NCBI GenBank assembly: GCA_910588225.1
Contig: CAJUQT010000002.1
Span: 89,626-153,625, forward strand
Length of the DNA: 64,000 bases
Reading direction: 5' to 3'
Source: an uncultured Acetatifactor sp.
Lineage (GTDB): Bacteria > Bacillota > Clostridia > Lachnospirales > Lachnospiraceae
Shown here: in pieces, positions 16,672 to 26,089 of the stretch
Position numbering within the stretch: position 1 is the stretch's first letter
How the letters are laid out: every line of letters starts with the position of its first letter
Notes under the pieces: model-generated
The model's input: only the letters and a program-made list of their open reading frames with translations
The model's database searches: none
Told to the model about the DNA's origin: nothing
Translations under genes and position numbers: made by a program

Positions 16672-17688
16672 ATGAAGATTCTGGTCACAGGTGGTGCCGG
16701 ATTTATCGGCAGTCATACAGTGGTAGAGCTGCAGCAGGCAGGCTATGATGTGGTAGTAGTTGACAATTTGTGTAATTCCAGCGAGAAATCTTTGCAGCGC
16801 GTGGAAGCGATTACCGGGAAAAAGGTTTCTTTTTATAAGGCGGATATTCTGGACAGAAGTGCTTTGGAAGACATTTTTGCCAGAGAGAAAGTGGACGCAG
16901 TCATTCATTTTGCAGGGCTGAAGGCTGTGGGAGAGTCCGTACAGAAGCCTTGGGAATATTATGAGAATAATATCGCAGGTACGTTGACACTGGTGGATGT
17001 GATGCGCGGGCAGGGGGTAAAGAATATTATCTTCTCTTCCAGCGCCACAGTATATGGCAATCCGGCTGTGATTCCTATTACGGAGGAATGCCCGAAGGGA
17101 CAGTGCACCAATCCTTACGGCTGGACCAAATCCATGCTGGAGCAGATTCTGTCCGATATGCAGAAGGCTGATAAGGAATGGAATGTGATTCTGCTTCGTT
17201 ACTTTAATCCCATTGGTGCACATAAAAGCGGGACTATGGGGGAGAACCCTAATGGCATTCCCAATAATCTGATGCCTTATATTACGCAGGTCGCCGTGGG
17301 GAAACTGCCGCAGCTGGGCGTGTTCGGAGACGACTATGATACGCCGGATGGAACCGGCGTGAGGGATTATATTCATGTAGTAGATCTGGCTGTGGGGCAT
17401 GTGAAGGCACTGAAAAAGATTGAAGAGAAGGCAGGACTGAAGATTTATAATCTGGGCACCGGCGTGGGATACAGCGTGCTGGATATGGTCAGAAATTTCG
17501 AGGAGGCTACCGGCGTGAAAATTCCCTATGCCATCAAACCCAGGCGGGCGGGAGACATAGCCACCTGTTATGCAGACGCAAGTCTTGCCAGAGAAGAGCT
17601 GGGATGGGAAGCACAGTACGGTATCCGTGAAATGTGCGAGGATTCCTGGAGATGGCAGAAGAATAACCCCAATGGATATGAGGAGTGA
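16672..17688 (+). CDS. galE: UDP-glucose 4-epimerase
   Basis: GalE interconverts UDP-glucose and UDP-galactose using bound NAD in the Leloir pathway and for polysaccharide precursors. The 338-residue length is standard. The Rossmann motif is TGGAGFIG (6-13), and the SDR catalytic set is S124, Y149 and K153 (SSSATVYG, YGWTK). The sugar-binding block RYFNPIGAHKSG.MGE is intact. The start has an AGAGGTAGGG site. It is a single gene followed by a strong terminator. The next gene is convergent, so no galactose operon is present here. Confidence 0.97.
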   Translation: MKILVTGGAGFIGSHTVVELQQAGYDVVVVDNLCNSSEKSLQRVEAITGKKVSFYKADILDRSALEDIFAREKVDAVIHFAGLKAVGESVQKPWEYYENNIAGTLTLVDVMRGQGVKNIIFSSSATVYGNPAVIPITEECPKGQCTNPYGWTKSMLEQILSDMQKADKEWNVILLRYFNPIGAHKSGTMGENPNGIPNNLMPYITQVAVGKLPQLGVFGDDYDTPDGTGVRDYIHVVDLAVGHVKALKKIEEKAGLKIYNLGTGVGYSVLDMVRNFEEATGVKIPYAIKPRRAGDIATCYADASLAREELGWEAQYGIREMCEDSWRWQKNNPNGYEE

Positions 17689-17739
17689 GACAACGGAATT
17701 TTATCAAAAAATTCATGAAAGTTTATTAAATTTAAAAAG

Positions 17740-17790
17740 CCGTACGCTCGGAGAGATAATGATACTACTCTGAGTGTACGGTATTATTTT
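17740..17790 (+). terminator. Rho-independent terminator of galE
   Basis: A 14-bp stem, CCGTACGCTCGGAG against CTCTGAGTGTACGG (two G-U pairs), is followed by TATTATTTT. It lies 51 nt after the galE stop. Confidence 0.85.
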
Positions 17791-17825
17791 GCAGAGCTGT
17801 CAGGACAATGTGTCGGATCACAGTG

Positions 17826-18476
17826 TCAGGCCACATAGGAATACATGAAGATAAAATGGCATACACTTCCGGCCATGACGAAGAGATGGAATACTTCATG
17901 TGAGCCGAATTCCCTGTGTCTGGAGTTGAACAGGGGAAGCTTCAGCGCATAGACAACTCCTCCTATGGTGTAGATGATTCCCCCGGCCAGCAGCCACAGA
18001 AAAGCAGCTGTGGAAAGGGTGTCAAACAGTCTGCCGAACACCAGCACACAAACCCAGCCCATGGCAATGTAAATAATGGAGGAAAACCATTTGGGACAGG
18101 TAATCCAGAAGGCCTTGATCAGCATCCCTGCCAGTGCAATACCCCACACAAGGGCCAGCAAAGTATATCCCAGATTGCCGCCCAGTACAATCAGGCATAC
18201 AGGCGTATAGGAGCCGGCGATCAGAACAAAAATCATCATATGGTCCAGCTTGCGGAAGATACGCAGATATTTTCCGGTGAGATTCACGGAATGATATGTG
18301 GCGCTGGCGCCGTAAAGCAGGATCATACTTGTCATAAATATGGCCATTGCGGCAAAATGCTCTTCCCCTGGGGACATACCGGCTTTGACAAGCAGCGGTA
18401 CGGATGCAAAAAGGGCCATTATCATACCGATGAAATGAGTAATAGCACTTCCGGGTTCTCTGATTGTAATCTGCAT
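17826..18476 (-). CDS. Hemolysin III family membrane protein (PAQR superfamily)
   Basis: The 216-residue protein has about seven hydrophobic segments. It carries the family motifs YGASATYHS (about 55-63) and REFGSHEVFHLFVMAGS near the C-terminus, whose histidines form the PAQR metal site. Bacterial members (YqfA/TrhA) influence membrane energetics and lipid state; hemolysis is a historical label. GGAGGT precedes the ATG by 6 nt. A perfect 9-bp inverted repeat (18523-18547) sits 47 nt upstream and may be an operator. It is convergent with galE. The family is confident, but the physiological role in this organism is not known. Confidence 0.93.
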   Translation of the reverse strand: MQITIREPGSAITHFIGMIMALFASVPLLVKAGMSPGEEHFAAMAIFMTSMILLYGASATYHSVNLTGKYLRIFRKLDHMMIFVLIAGSYTPVCLIVLGGNLGYTLLALVWGIALAGMLIKAFWITCPKWFSSIIYIAMGWVCVLVFGRLFDTLSTAAFLWLLAGGIIYTIGGVVYALKLPLFNSRHREFGSHEVFHLFVMAGSVCHFIFMYSYVA

Positions 18477-18522
18477 ATTGATACCTCCATTCCGGTTATT
18501 GTTGTATTTCTGATAACCTGTT

Positions 18523-18547
18523 ATGTCTGTACATTACATACAGACAT
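18523..18547. promoter_or_regulatory. Candidate operator upstream of the hemolysin III gene
   Basis: ATGTCTGTA (18523-18531) and TACAGACAT (18539-18547) are perfect inverted arms around a 7-nt spacer. The dyad sits in the only upstream region of the minus-strand hemolysin III gene. Size and symmetry resemble TetR- or GntR-type operators. Confidence 0.5.
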
Positions 18548-18770
18548 GACTATCTATCCTGATATTATATCATGCGTCCAAAGTGCACATGATGGATGGC
18601 CATTCGGCCGTTTCCTGCCTTGAATAAGGTTATTATATCATATGCAACTGTAGAAACTGCGTGAAAAAGTTTTCAAAACGTCAAAATAAACTTAAATTAT
18701 GCAATACATAGTTTTGAAAACTATATTGTGGATATAATGATAGTATACCCGGATTGGAGAAATGTCAATA

Positions 18771-19037
18771 CTAATCTTCTTCGATTATCTGAATTTCCAG
18801 ATAGTCAAACTCAATTCCCTCTATAAAATTGTCCTGTGTAAAGCGAGCTTTGTTGTGACGTTTGAACTCGGCTACTGTCTTATCCAGCCAGATGGGCTTG
18901 CTCAGATCGAACTGATAGCAGACTTCCTCCAGAGCGTGAAAAACCTTGTGGGTTCTGGTATCGGAGCTTCCGTCTCCGATGCAGGTATCCTGCAGCATAT
19001 GATTATTTTTGAAGGTACGTGCCCATAAACGAAACAT
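18771..19037 (-). CDS. Conserved small hypothetical protein
   Basis: This 88-residue soluble protein contains HKVFHALEEVCYQFDLSKPIW and QDNFIEGIEFDYLEIQIIEED. I recognise it as a conserved hypothetical type seen in Lachnospiraceae, with no known function. GGAGG lies 8 nt before the ATG. It is a standalone gene between the hemolysin III gene and a divergent (p)ppGpp synthetase gene. The conserved acidic C-terminus and Trp/Phe content suggest a folded domain. No catalytic motif is visible. Confidence 0.8.
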   Translation of the reverse strand: MFRLWARTFKNNHMLQDTCIGDGSSDTRTHKVFHALEEVCYQFDLSKPIWLDKTVAEFKRHNKARFTQDNFIEGIEFDYLEIQIIEED

Positions 19038-19161
19038 ATGTCTTGCCTCCTTTGCAAATGTAGTATGACAGGGTATAATGACATACTAATGGATTCCGGG
19101 TACAAAATCCATATTTTTTTGCGAACAATGTACATTTTTGAGGAGATTCATGATATAATGA

Positions 19162-19875
19162 ATGTTAGTGAGAAGAATAGGCATGGCCATGTGGTCTGTT
19201 AATAATACGGAAGGGAACAATCAAGGAATTATGGAACTGAGGGAAGGCAATGGAGAGGGAATTGATACCTGGGAAGAGGTTATCCTTATATATAATGCAG
19301 CCTTGAAAATGATTGAGACCAGGATGGCGATTCTGAATGACGAATTTCAGCATGTGCATCAGTACAATCCCATCGAACATATTAAGGCCCGTATCAAAAC
19401 CCCTGAAAGCATTGTAAAAAAGCTGAAGAGAGACGGCCGCGAATCCACCATTGAGAATATGATCAAGTATGTGAATGACATTGCAGGCATTCGAATTATA
19501 TGCTCTTTTACATCTGATATATATCGAATCGTGGATATGCTGGGAGAGCAGAGAGACATCCATGTGATTGCTGTGAAGGATTATATCACTTTTCCGAAGA
19601 CCAGCGGGTACAAAAGCTATCATATGATTGTCACTGTGCCTGTCTATTTATCGGATAAAACGGTGGACGCAAAGGTGGAGATTCAGATCAGAACAGTGGC
19701 CATGGATTTCTGGGCCAGTCTGGAGCACAAGATTCACTATAAATTTGAGGGTGACGCGCCGGAAGATATTAAGATGGAACTGGTGGAATGTGCCAAAATG
19801 GTGACAGATCTGGATGCAAGGATGCTGAAGCTGAACGAAGAAATACTGACAATTATCCGTGGGCGGGAGCAATAG
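19162..19875 (+). CDS. Small alarmone synthetase (RelP/RelQ-like GTP pyrophosphokinase)
   Basis: The 237-residue protein is a single-domain RelA/SpoT synthetase that makes (p)ppGpp from ATP and GTP or GDP. Typical blocks are PESIVKKLKRDG (near 84), VNDIAGIRIICSFTSDIYRI, PKTSGYKSYHMIV and VEIQIRTVAMDFWASLEHKI.YK. There is no hydrolase or TGS/ACT domain. The start is uncertain. ATG 19162 has AGGAG 16 nt upstream; ATG 19231 (MELREGNGEG) has AAGGA at close range and would trim 23 residues. The gene stands alone. It is expected to respond to envelope or nutrient stress, by analogy with characterised small synthetases. Confidence 0.9.
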   Translation: MLVRRIGMAMWSVNNTEGNNQGIMELREGNGEGIDTWEEVILIYNAALKMIETRMAILNDEFQHVHQYNPIEHIKARIKTPESIVKKLKRDGRESTIENMIKYVNDIAGIRIICSFTSDIYRIVDMLGEQRDIHVIAVKDYITFPKTSGYKSYHMIVTVPVYLSDKTVDAKVEIQIRTVAMDFWASLEHKIHYKFEGDAPEDIKMELVECAKMVTDLDARMLKLNEEILTIIRGREQ

Positions 19876-19959
19876 AATTTCTGTTACAGTTCAGCCGAAA
19901 GCTGAACTGCTTTGAACTTTAATTGAGGAAGAAACAAGGCAATGCCGGGAGGAGAACAA

Positions 19960-20586
19960 ATGGATATATTTACGGACAAGCTGGCCCAGAAACTGACAGC
20001 ACAGGAGATTATCAAGGCAAACACCGCAGCGGACACAGAAGAACTGAACAGATTGAAAAGCCGGTCTGCAGAGTATACGGAATGTCTGGTTAAGATGCGG
20101 AAGCTGATGGAAGAAGGTGCCGAGAAGCTTTCAGGCATACGTACAGAGAGTGACGAGACCGGCCAGGCGTTGCGCGGGGATATGGAAGAGCTAAAGGCAC
20201 TGCTGAGACAATTTAAGGAACAGATGGACGGCATGGAGCAGGCTTTGGGCGTTCAGCTGGAAGCCGCGCTGAGAGCACCGGAAGAGAAGCTGGATCAGCT
20301 CTGTGGCCAGCTGGAAGCGCAGTCTGCGGTGCAGCTGACTGAGAAGTTCGATTCCCTGGAAGAGAATGTACACAAAGAATGTGTGAAGGTATACCGCAAC
20401 GTGCAGGCTGTGCTGGTAGAGGAAAGTGGCAGGCAGGGGGAAGGCCTGACAGATGTGAAGGCAGGTGTGACCTCCCTGAAAGGAAAGATTAATGCCATAC
20501 TGACAGTTTCTGTGCTGGCCATGATTTTTTCATTGCTGGGCATAGTGATGCAGATTCTGGGGCGGCTGAATCTGCTGCCTTTCTAG
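19960..20586 (+). CDS. Coiled-coil protein with C-terminal membrane anchor
   Basis: The 208-residue protein is almost wholly charged helix from residue 1 to about 175. One transmembrane segment near the C-terminus (AILTVSVLAMIFSLLGIVMQI) leaves a short tail, so it is probably tail-anchored with the coil in the cytoplasm. I chose ATG 19960 (MDIFTDKLAQKL) because GGGAGGAGA lies about 5 nt upstream; an in-frame ATG six codons earlier lacks one. No family is recognised. Neighbours are the alarmone synthetase (84-nt gap) and a flavin reductase. Confidence 0.8.
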   Translation: MDIFTDKLAQKLTAQEIIKANTAADTEELNRLKSRSAEYTECLVKMRKLMEEGAEKLSGIRTESDETGQALRGDMEELKALLRQFKEQMDGMEQALGVQLEAALRAPEEKLDQLCGQLEAQSAVQLTEKFDSLEENVHKECVKVYRNVQAVLVEESGRQGEGLTDVKAGVTSLKGKINAILTVSVLAMIFSLLGIVMQILGRLNLLPF

Positions 20587-20726
20587 GAAAGGGCGGGAGC
20601 AATGCTTCCCATACAGGCAATGTCTGAAAGGGCGGGCAATGCCTGAAGGAGATGGGCAATACCTGCAAGAGGCAAAAGATCGTCAAGGAGACAGACAATG
20701 CCGCAGGCATGGAGGAAACGTTTAAA

Positions 20727-21296
20727 ATGATGGCAAAGGAATTGTGGAAGCCGGGAAATATGCTCTATCCCCTGCCGGTGGTTATGGTGAGCATGGCGGA
20801 CAGAGACGGGAAGATGAATATTATCACCATTGCATGGGCGGGTACCGTATGCACGAATCCGCCCATGCTCAGTATATCCGTGAGACCGGAAAGGTATTCT
20901 TATCTGATTCTGAAGGAGACAGGGGAATTTGTGGTGAACCTGACTACCAGAGAGCTGGCTTATGCCACTGATTACTGCGGGGTGAAAAGCGGCGCGGAAG
21001 TGGATAAGTTCAGAGAGACAGGGCTGACGCCTCTTCCGGCGGAGAAGGTGAAGGCGCCTCTGATCGGAGAGAGCCCTGTGAATCTGGAGTGCAGAGTATG
21101 CCGGCTGATGCCTCTGGGATCCCATCATATGTTCCTTGCGGAAGTTGTGGCTGTACATGCGGACAGGAAATATATGGATGAGAAGAGCAAGTTTCACCTG
21201 GAAAAAGCGGACCCCATAGTCTATTCTCACGGCGCTTATTATGTGTGTGGAGAGCAGTTGGGAACCTTTGGATACAGTGTGAAAAGGATGGGATAG
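20727..21296 (+). CDS. Flavin reductase family protein (FMN-binding split barrel)
   Basis: The 189-residue protein matches the flavoredoxin/flavin reductase-like family: MLYPLPVVMVSMADRDGKMNIITIAWAG, then NPPMLSISVRPERYSY and FVVNL. GSHHMFLAEVVAVHAD is the last conserved block. Members bind FMN and reduce flavins or act as electron carriers. I placed the start at the ATG pair 20727/20730 because homologues begin close to this point and GGAGG lies upstream. The frame opens at 20652, where AAGGAG abuts the ATG too closely. One nucleotide separates its stop from the next membrane-protein gene, so they may be co-transcribed without a functional link. Confidence 0.88.
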   Translation: MMAKELWKPGNMLYPLPVVMVSMADRDGKMNIITIAWAGTVCTNPPMLSISVRPERYSYLILKETGEFVVNLTTRELAYATDYCGVKSGAEVDKFRETGLTPLPAEKVKAPLIGESPVNLECRVCRLMPLGSHHMFLAEVVAVHADRKYMDEKSKFHLEKADPIVYSHGAYYVCGEQLGTFGYSVKRMG

Positions 21297-21297
21297 C

Positions 21298-22554
21298 ATG
21301 ACGTTGACCAAAAAAATGGAACGCTATGAAAAGAGAACGGACAGACTTTTTTTCGGGATCCTGCTGATACTGTATTCGATGCTGATGTTCGTGTTGTTCT
21401 ACAGACAGGCTATCGAGTATCAGGGGATTTATTTTTCTGACATGAAGGCATACATACTGGAGACGCAGGGGCTGGAAAGCGGATATGAATTCCCGTACAG
21501 GTTCTTTTTCTGGCTCTCGAGAATCTGGATGCCGGTGATGGGGGCGGAGGCTGCGGTGGCTTTTTCCACCACATTTCTGAATTCCCTGAGTGTGCTTCTG
21601 CTGAAATATTACATGGAGAAAACGTTAAAAGAGTATGCCCGCAGGCAGCAGGTAAAGTGGAACCTTCTGTGGGACGCGGCAGTAAATCTGGCGGTATTTT
21701 CTCTTTTTTTTGTATCCATGTACTATGGCCCCAAAGATGAAAAAATCTGGGGGTATCAGTATATTTACCGCTGTAATGGCATCCTGACGCCCAATCCATA
21801 CTGGAATGCAACCTATCTGGCCGTGAGGCCTTTTTCCATTATCTGCTTTTTCCTGACGGCGGAGATTCTGGAAAAGTATGAGCGTGAAATCCCCGTGAAA
21901 AAGGCGGTGTATTTGTCACTGTTCAGCTTTCTGGCCGCCTTTACCAAACCAAGCTTTCACTTTATTTTGCTGCCGGTGGTGGGATTGACGCTTCTGTACC
22001 GCCTGCTGGCCGCCAGATTTGCCAACTGGAAGAACACGTTACTGTTCGGCTACTGCTTTCTGCCCACGGGATTTCTGCTTATTTTCCAGTTTCTGGGCGT
22101 ATTTACCGGCCAGAATGTGCGCGGGGAGGAGACGGGCATCGGAATTGAGCTGGGAAAAGCCTGGCATATTCATTCTTTTAACATTCCGCTGAGTATCCTG
22201 CTGGCCCTGCTTTTTCCTTTCTGCATCCTGGCACTGAACTTCAGGGAGCTGAAAAAGGACAGCCAGTTCAGACTGGCCTGGCAGCTGATGGCAGCGGGGT
22301 TGCTGAGTTTTCTGTTTCTGTATGAGAAAGGGTTTCGTCTGGTGCATCTGAACTTTTCCTGGGGCTATATGCACGGACTTTTCTTTGTGTTTGTCATATG
22401 TGTGCTGCGGATGCTGAAAAATCTTATGGGCTGGAAGCCCTGGATTTTCGGGGTATTTGTAATCCCTGAACTGTATCTGTATCTGTATCATCTGCAGTGC
22501 GGAATAGAATTTTTCCTGTATCTATATCAGGGAAATAACGCGGGGGTTTTCTGA
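21298..22554 (+). CDS. Polytopic membrane protein, unknown (GT-C-like)
   Basis: The 418-residue protein has about ten hydrophobic segments. A loop rich in aromatic residues near the N-terminus (YFSDMKAYILETQGLESGYEFPY) carries acidic residues. In GT-C glycosyltransferases such an early external loop with Asp/Glu is catalytic, and the following gene looks like a GT39-type enzyme. I infer, without proof, a related role in cell-surface glycan transfer. The start is 1 nt after the flavin reductase stop, and the stop overlaps the next ATG (TGATG), indicating translational coupling to the next gene. Confidence 0.8.
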   Translation: MTLTKKMERYEKRTDRLFFGILLILYSMLMFVLFYRQAIEYQGIYFSDMKAYILETQGLESGYEFPYRFFFWLSRIWMPVMGAEAAVAFSTTFLNSLSVLLLKYYMEKTLKEYARRQQVKWNLLWDAAVNLAVFSLFFVSMYYGPKDEKIWGYQYIYRCNGILTPNPYWNATYLAVRPFSIICFFLTAEILEKYEREIPVKKAVYLSLFSFLAAFTKPSFHFILLPVVGLTLLYRLLAARFANWKNTLLFGYCFLPTGFLLIFQFLGVFTGQNVRGEETGIGIELGKAWHIHSFNIPLSILLALLFPFCILALNFRELKKDSQFRLAWQLMAAGLLSFLFLYEKGFRLVHLNFSWGYMHGLFFVFVICVLRMLKNLMGWKPWIFGVFVIPELYLYLYHLQCGIEFFLYLYQGNNAGVF

Positions 22555-24137
22555 TGGGAGAGAGAAATAAAGAGCGCTGGTTTTTCTGGGGGATTCTGAT
22601 AGGGGCGGTACTGGTCCGCGGCATCGGATTCGTGGAGATTCCCGCAGGAGTGAATCAGGACGAGGCTATGGCCGGTGTGGACGCATGGGCTCTGTCAAAA
22701 TATGGAACAGACCGTTTCGGCATATACCTGCCGGTACATCTCACGGCATGGAAATATGGACAGATGAGCGCATTGCTGTCCTATTGCATGATTCCCTTTA
22801 TCAAGATCTTCGGATTCGGCACCCTGGCAGTGCGGCTTCCCATGCTTCTGGCCAGCTGCGGCTCCGTGGCGCTGGTATATCTGGCGGGGAAACGGCTTTT
22901 TAACACCAGGGCGGCCTTGGGACTGATGGCGCTTACCGCAGTAAACCCCTGGCATTTCATGCAGAGCCGCTGGTCCCTGGACTGCAACCTTTTTCCACAT
23001 GTATTTCTGCTGGCCTTCTGGCTGTTGCTGCTGGGACTGGAAAAAAGGAGATATCTGTATGCTTCCATGATTTTCTTTGGCCTGACATTTTACTGCTATG
23101 GTGTGGCGGTTTATTCTGTGACTCCGTTTCTGGCAGTGTTCGCGCTGTGGTGTCTGTGGAAAAGGCAGCTGAAATGCAGGGAAATTCTGCTGTGCATCGC
23201 CCTGTTTTTGCTGGTGGCGCTGCCGGAGATTCTGGTGATGGCAATCAATTTCTTCGGGTGGTCCACAATTGAAACGCCGTTTTTTACCATGAGTTATTTT
23301 CCGGAAAGTATCCGTTCCGCAGATATTCTGTTCCTGAATTTTTCCTTTGAACAGCTGGGGCGCAACTTCCTTGCCATGATACGGACCTGTATTCTGCAGA
23401 CACCCGATCAGCTGTACAATTCCCTTCCTGCTTTTGGCCCGCTCTATCATATCTCTATTCCCTTTATGCTGTTGGGAGCGGTATCTTTTACAGGGGATAT
23501 GTGCCGGGAAAAGGATATGGCCCGGAAGACGGAAATGCTGGCTTTGTGGGGATTTTTACTTACCGGGATCTGGACGGGACTTCTCACGTTTGAAGTGAAT
23601 GTAAACAGAATCAATATCATTTATTTTCCGCTGATTTTCATGTGCGGATACGGCATCTGGAAAGTGGCCGGGCGCTGGAAGAGGATGCTTCCCTTTATCG
23701 GAGCTGCTTACGCAGTATGTTTTGGGCTGTTTCTGGGAACCTACTTTACCACATTTGCCGGAGAAATCGGCAGGCTTTTCAATGTAAATTTCCTGGAAGC
23801 AGTGAAGGAAGCGGACGGGGAGACAGAGTATGCCAGGCTGTATATTACCGGGAATATGGACTGGCAGTATAACCTGTCCATGGCGGAGATTCTGACGCAT
23901 TATGCATGCGAAATTGACGCTGCTTATTATCAGGAGAAAACGAATTATAACGGTGGCCGGGAGCTTCTTCCCTACAGTGAAAGGTATCACTTTATCAATG
24001 TGGACTATGAACAGACGGTGGATGCGGAGGGACTGTACCTGATTCACATATCCGAGCTGGACAGAATGCCTTTTGCATATCGGGTGTTGAAAGAGGAGGG
24101 AAATTATTACCTGCTGGTGCCGGCCGAACCGGAATGA
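22554..24137 (+). CDS. GT39/ArnT-like membrane glycosyltransferase
   Basis: The 527-residue protein has about ten to twelve membrane segments. The first external loop has VEIPAGVNQDEAMAGVDAW, the DE-containing motif of dolichyl- or undecaprenyl-phosphate-sugar-dependent enzymes (PMT/ArnT clan). NPWHFMQSRWSLDCNLFPH follows, as in many bacterial GT39-like proteins. A C-terminal soluble region of about 100 residues may bind the acceptor. Such enzymes move a lipid-linked sugar to lipid, glycan or protein outside the cell. The ATG overlaps the preceding stop by one base. Donor and acceptor cannot be told from sequence. Confidence 0.83.
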   Translation: MGERNKERWFFWGILIGAVLVRGIGFVEIPAGVNQDEAMAGVDAWALSKYGTDRFGIYLPVHLTAWKYGQMSALLSYCMIPFIKIFGFGTLAVRLPMLLASCGSVALVYLAGKRLFNTRAALGLMALTAVNPWHFMQSRWSLDCNLFPHVFLLAFWLLLLGLEKRRYLYASMIFFGLTFYCYGVAVYSVTPFLAVFALWCLWKRQLKCREILLCIALFLLVALPEILVMAINFFGWSTIETPFFTMSYFPESIRSADILFLNFSFEQLGRNFLAMIRTCILQTPDQLYNSLPAFGPLYHISIPFMLLGAVSFTGDMCREKDMARKTEMLALWGFLLTGIWTGLLTFEVNVNRINIIYFPLIFMCGYGIWKVAGRWKRMLPFIGAAYAVCFGLFLGTYFTTFAGEIGRLFNVNFLEAVKEADGETEYARLYITGNMDWQYNLSMAEILTHYACEIDAAYYQEKTNYNGGRELLPYSERYHFINVDYEQTVDAEGLYLIHISELDRMPFAYRVLKEEGNYYLLVPAEPE

Positions 24138-24387
24138 GGAAGGATGTGCTGTGCGTTGAGGGCAGAGCTGTACAAAGTTGTTACAAAAATGATGCATAAA
24201 ATCCCGGACAGCGGGGGAGAATCAACTTTACAAGCGGAGAAAATATTGATACAATAGGCGATACAGCGCAGTTTCTCATGCCGGGATAAGACAAATGCCG
24301 GAGAAGGGGCAATGGTCCCATGTGAAACCGGCTGTAATACAAATGTATGGCTGCCGCTGAGTATAGCTGGAAGAAATTGGAAGACGG

Positions 24388-25959
24388 ATGAAAAAGAAGA
24401 AAAATTATAAAAAATACAAATTTACATATATTAAAGCTACAGTGACCACACTTTTTCTGGGTGTGATGCTGGTGAAAGGATATACGCCTTATGAGCAGGC
24501 GGGAGAGAACTTTTTTCACATACAGATAAACGGCCGGGATGTGGGAACCCTGGGGGATAAGGAACAGATAGAAGAACTGCTGCTGCAGGCCCGGAAGAAT
24601 GTGGCGGCTTCCAGTGACGAGCTGATGTTCATGGAGACGGACATGGTTGTTCTGGGAGAGGAAGTGCTCTGGGGAGAGGTGGATAAGGAAGAGGATGTGC
24701 TGCTGAGAATGGAGCAGGCGCTGAAATCCGGAATACGTGAAACCATGCACCGCTCCTATACGCTGAAGCTGAACGAGTATATCATTAATCTTGCCAGTCT
24801 GGAAGATGTACAGGCACTGCTTCAGGCTGCCATTGACAAGTATGGCAATGATGGAAAATTTACCGTGGCTCTGAGAAATGTCTCAGACCGGGAATTCAGT
24901 GTACTGAGCGCGGAAGTGGCGGAGGCCGACGAGGAAGAGGAACAGGTGCGGCCCGCTTACACGGAAGCGGGGGTACAGTGTGTGATTTCCGGAATCACAG
25001 GGGAGCCGGAGACAAAGGAGAGAACAGACTTCTCGGATTATGAGCTGGGCATTCAGAGCATGGCCTTTGCCGAGGATGTGGAGATTGTGGAGGTATATCT
25101 GCCGGAAAGCCAGCTGACATCCCTGGAGGATGCCGTCAATCTGGTGGTCATGGAACAGGAGACACCCAGTATATATGAGGTGGTTTCCGGAGATACCCTG
25201 TCTGAAATCGCCATAAAGGTCAACATTCCCATGGACAAAATCGTGGAGATGAACGACAGTCTGGAAGACGAGGAAAGTACACTGCACATTGGGGATAAGC
25301 TTTTTATCACAGTGCCGGAACCGGAGCTGTCCGTGACCAGAGTGGAAGAGAACTATTATGAGGAAAGCTATGACGCGGACATAGTTTATATTGACAATGA
25401 CAACTGGTATACTACGAAGACTGTGGTGCATCAGCAGCCTTCTGCGGGCTTCCGCAAGGTAGTGGCGGATGTGACTTATATGAATGACAAGGAAATCAGC
25501 CGTGAAATCCTGAAGGAAGAGGTTGTCATGGAGGCTGTGGCGAAGGTAGTAGAGAGAGGGACCAGAATTCCTCCCACTTATATCAAGCCCATCTCGGGCG
25601 GTCGCCAGAGCTCGGGCTTCGGCAGGAGGAATGCACCCACCAAAGGCGCCAGCTCCTATCATAAGGGGATTGACTGGGCTACGCCTACGGGAACGGCTGT
25701 CTATGCATCCTGCGGCGGTACGGTTACCAGAGCCGGATGGGGAAGTGGTTACGGCTATGTGGTCTATATCGATCACGAGGACGGAAGACAGACCAGGTAC
25801 GGCCATCTCAGCAAAGTGCTGGTCAATGTGGGACAGCAGGTGAAGCAGGGGGAGAAGATTGCACTCAGCGGAAATACCGGCGTCAGTACAGGACCCCATA
25901 TCCACTTTGAGATATTGATCAACGGTTCCCAGGTAGACCCGCTGAAGTATCTGGATTGA
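24388..25959 (+). CDS. M23 peptidase with LysM and G5 domains (cell-wall endopeptidase)
   Basis: The 523-residue protein has an N-terminal membrane anchor or uncleaved signal (about 14-31), a long mixed region, and a LysM repeat (YEVVSGDTLSEIAIKVNIPMD, about 263-310). A G5-like domain (about 345-390) and a C-terminal M23 peptidase complete it. The zinc ligands are visible as H425-x3-D429 and H504-x-H506 (HIHFEI). LysM and G5 tether it to peptidoglycan, and M23 cleaves cross-bridges. This layout is typical of Clostridia and is used in growth or sporulation remodelling. GGAAGACGG precedes the start. murA follows 130 nt later, another wall gene. Confidence 0.95.
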   Translation: MKKKKNYKKYKFTYIKATVTTLFLGVMLVKGYTPYEQAGENFFHIQINGRDVGTLGDKEQIEELLLQARKNVAASSDELMFMETDMVVLGEEVLWGEVDKEEDVLLRMEQALKSGIRETMHRSYTLKLNEYIINLASLEDVQALLQAAIDKYGNDGKFTVALRNVSDREFSVLSAEVAEADEEEEQVRPAYTEAGVQCVISGITGEPETKERTDFSDYELGIQSMAFAEDVEIVEVYLPESQLTSLEDAVNLVVMEQETPSIYEVVSGDTLSEIAIKVNIPMDKIVEMNDSLEDEESTLHIGDKLFITVPEPELSVTRVEENYYEESYDADIVYIDNDNWYTTKTVVHQQPSAGFRKVVADVTYMNDKEISREILKEEVVMEAVAKVVERGTRIPPTYIKPISGGRQSSGFGRRNAPTKGASSYHKGIDWATPTGTAVYASCGGTVTRAGWGSGYGYVVYIDHEDGRQTRYGHLSKVLVNVGQQVKQGEKIALSGNTGVSTGPHIHFEILINGSQVDPLKYLD

Positions 25960-26089
25960 TGCATGAGAATGCATGTTCGGTTTACAAATGAGGGAAAATG
26001 TGGTAATATTGCTTTTGTTAAAGAATAAGAAAGTAATTTTACTATAGATAATTGAATAAAGCAATCAATCTCAGGCAGAGGAAAATAAG

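Noticed and set aside
16351..17400. 349-residue minus-strand frame opposite galE
   Set aside because: It lies antisense to a certain galE gene, has no ribosome site, and its composition (many His, Cys, Leu) is that of a shadow frame.
24883..26064. 393-residue minus-strand frame opposite the M23 peptidase
   Set aside because: The plus strand encodes clear LysM, G5 and M23 domains. The antisense frame has no motif or ribosome site.
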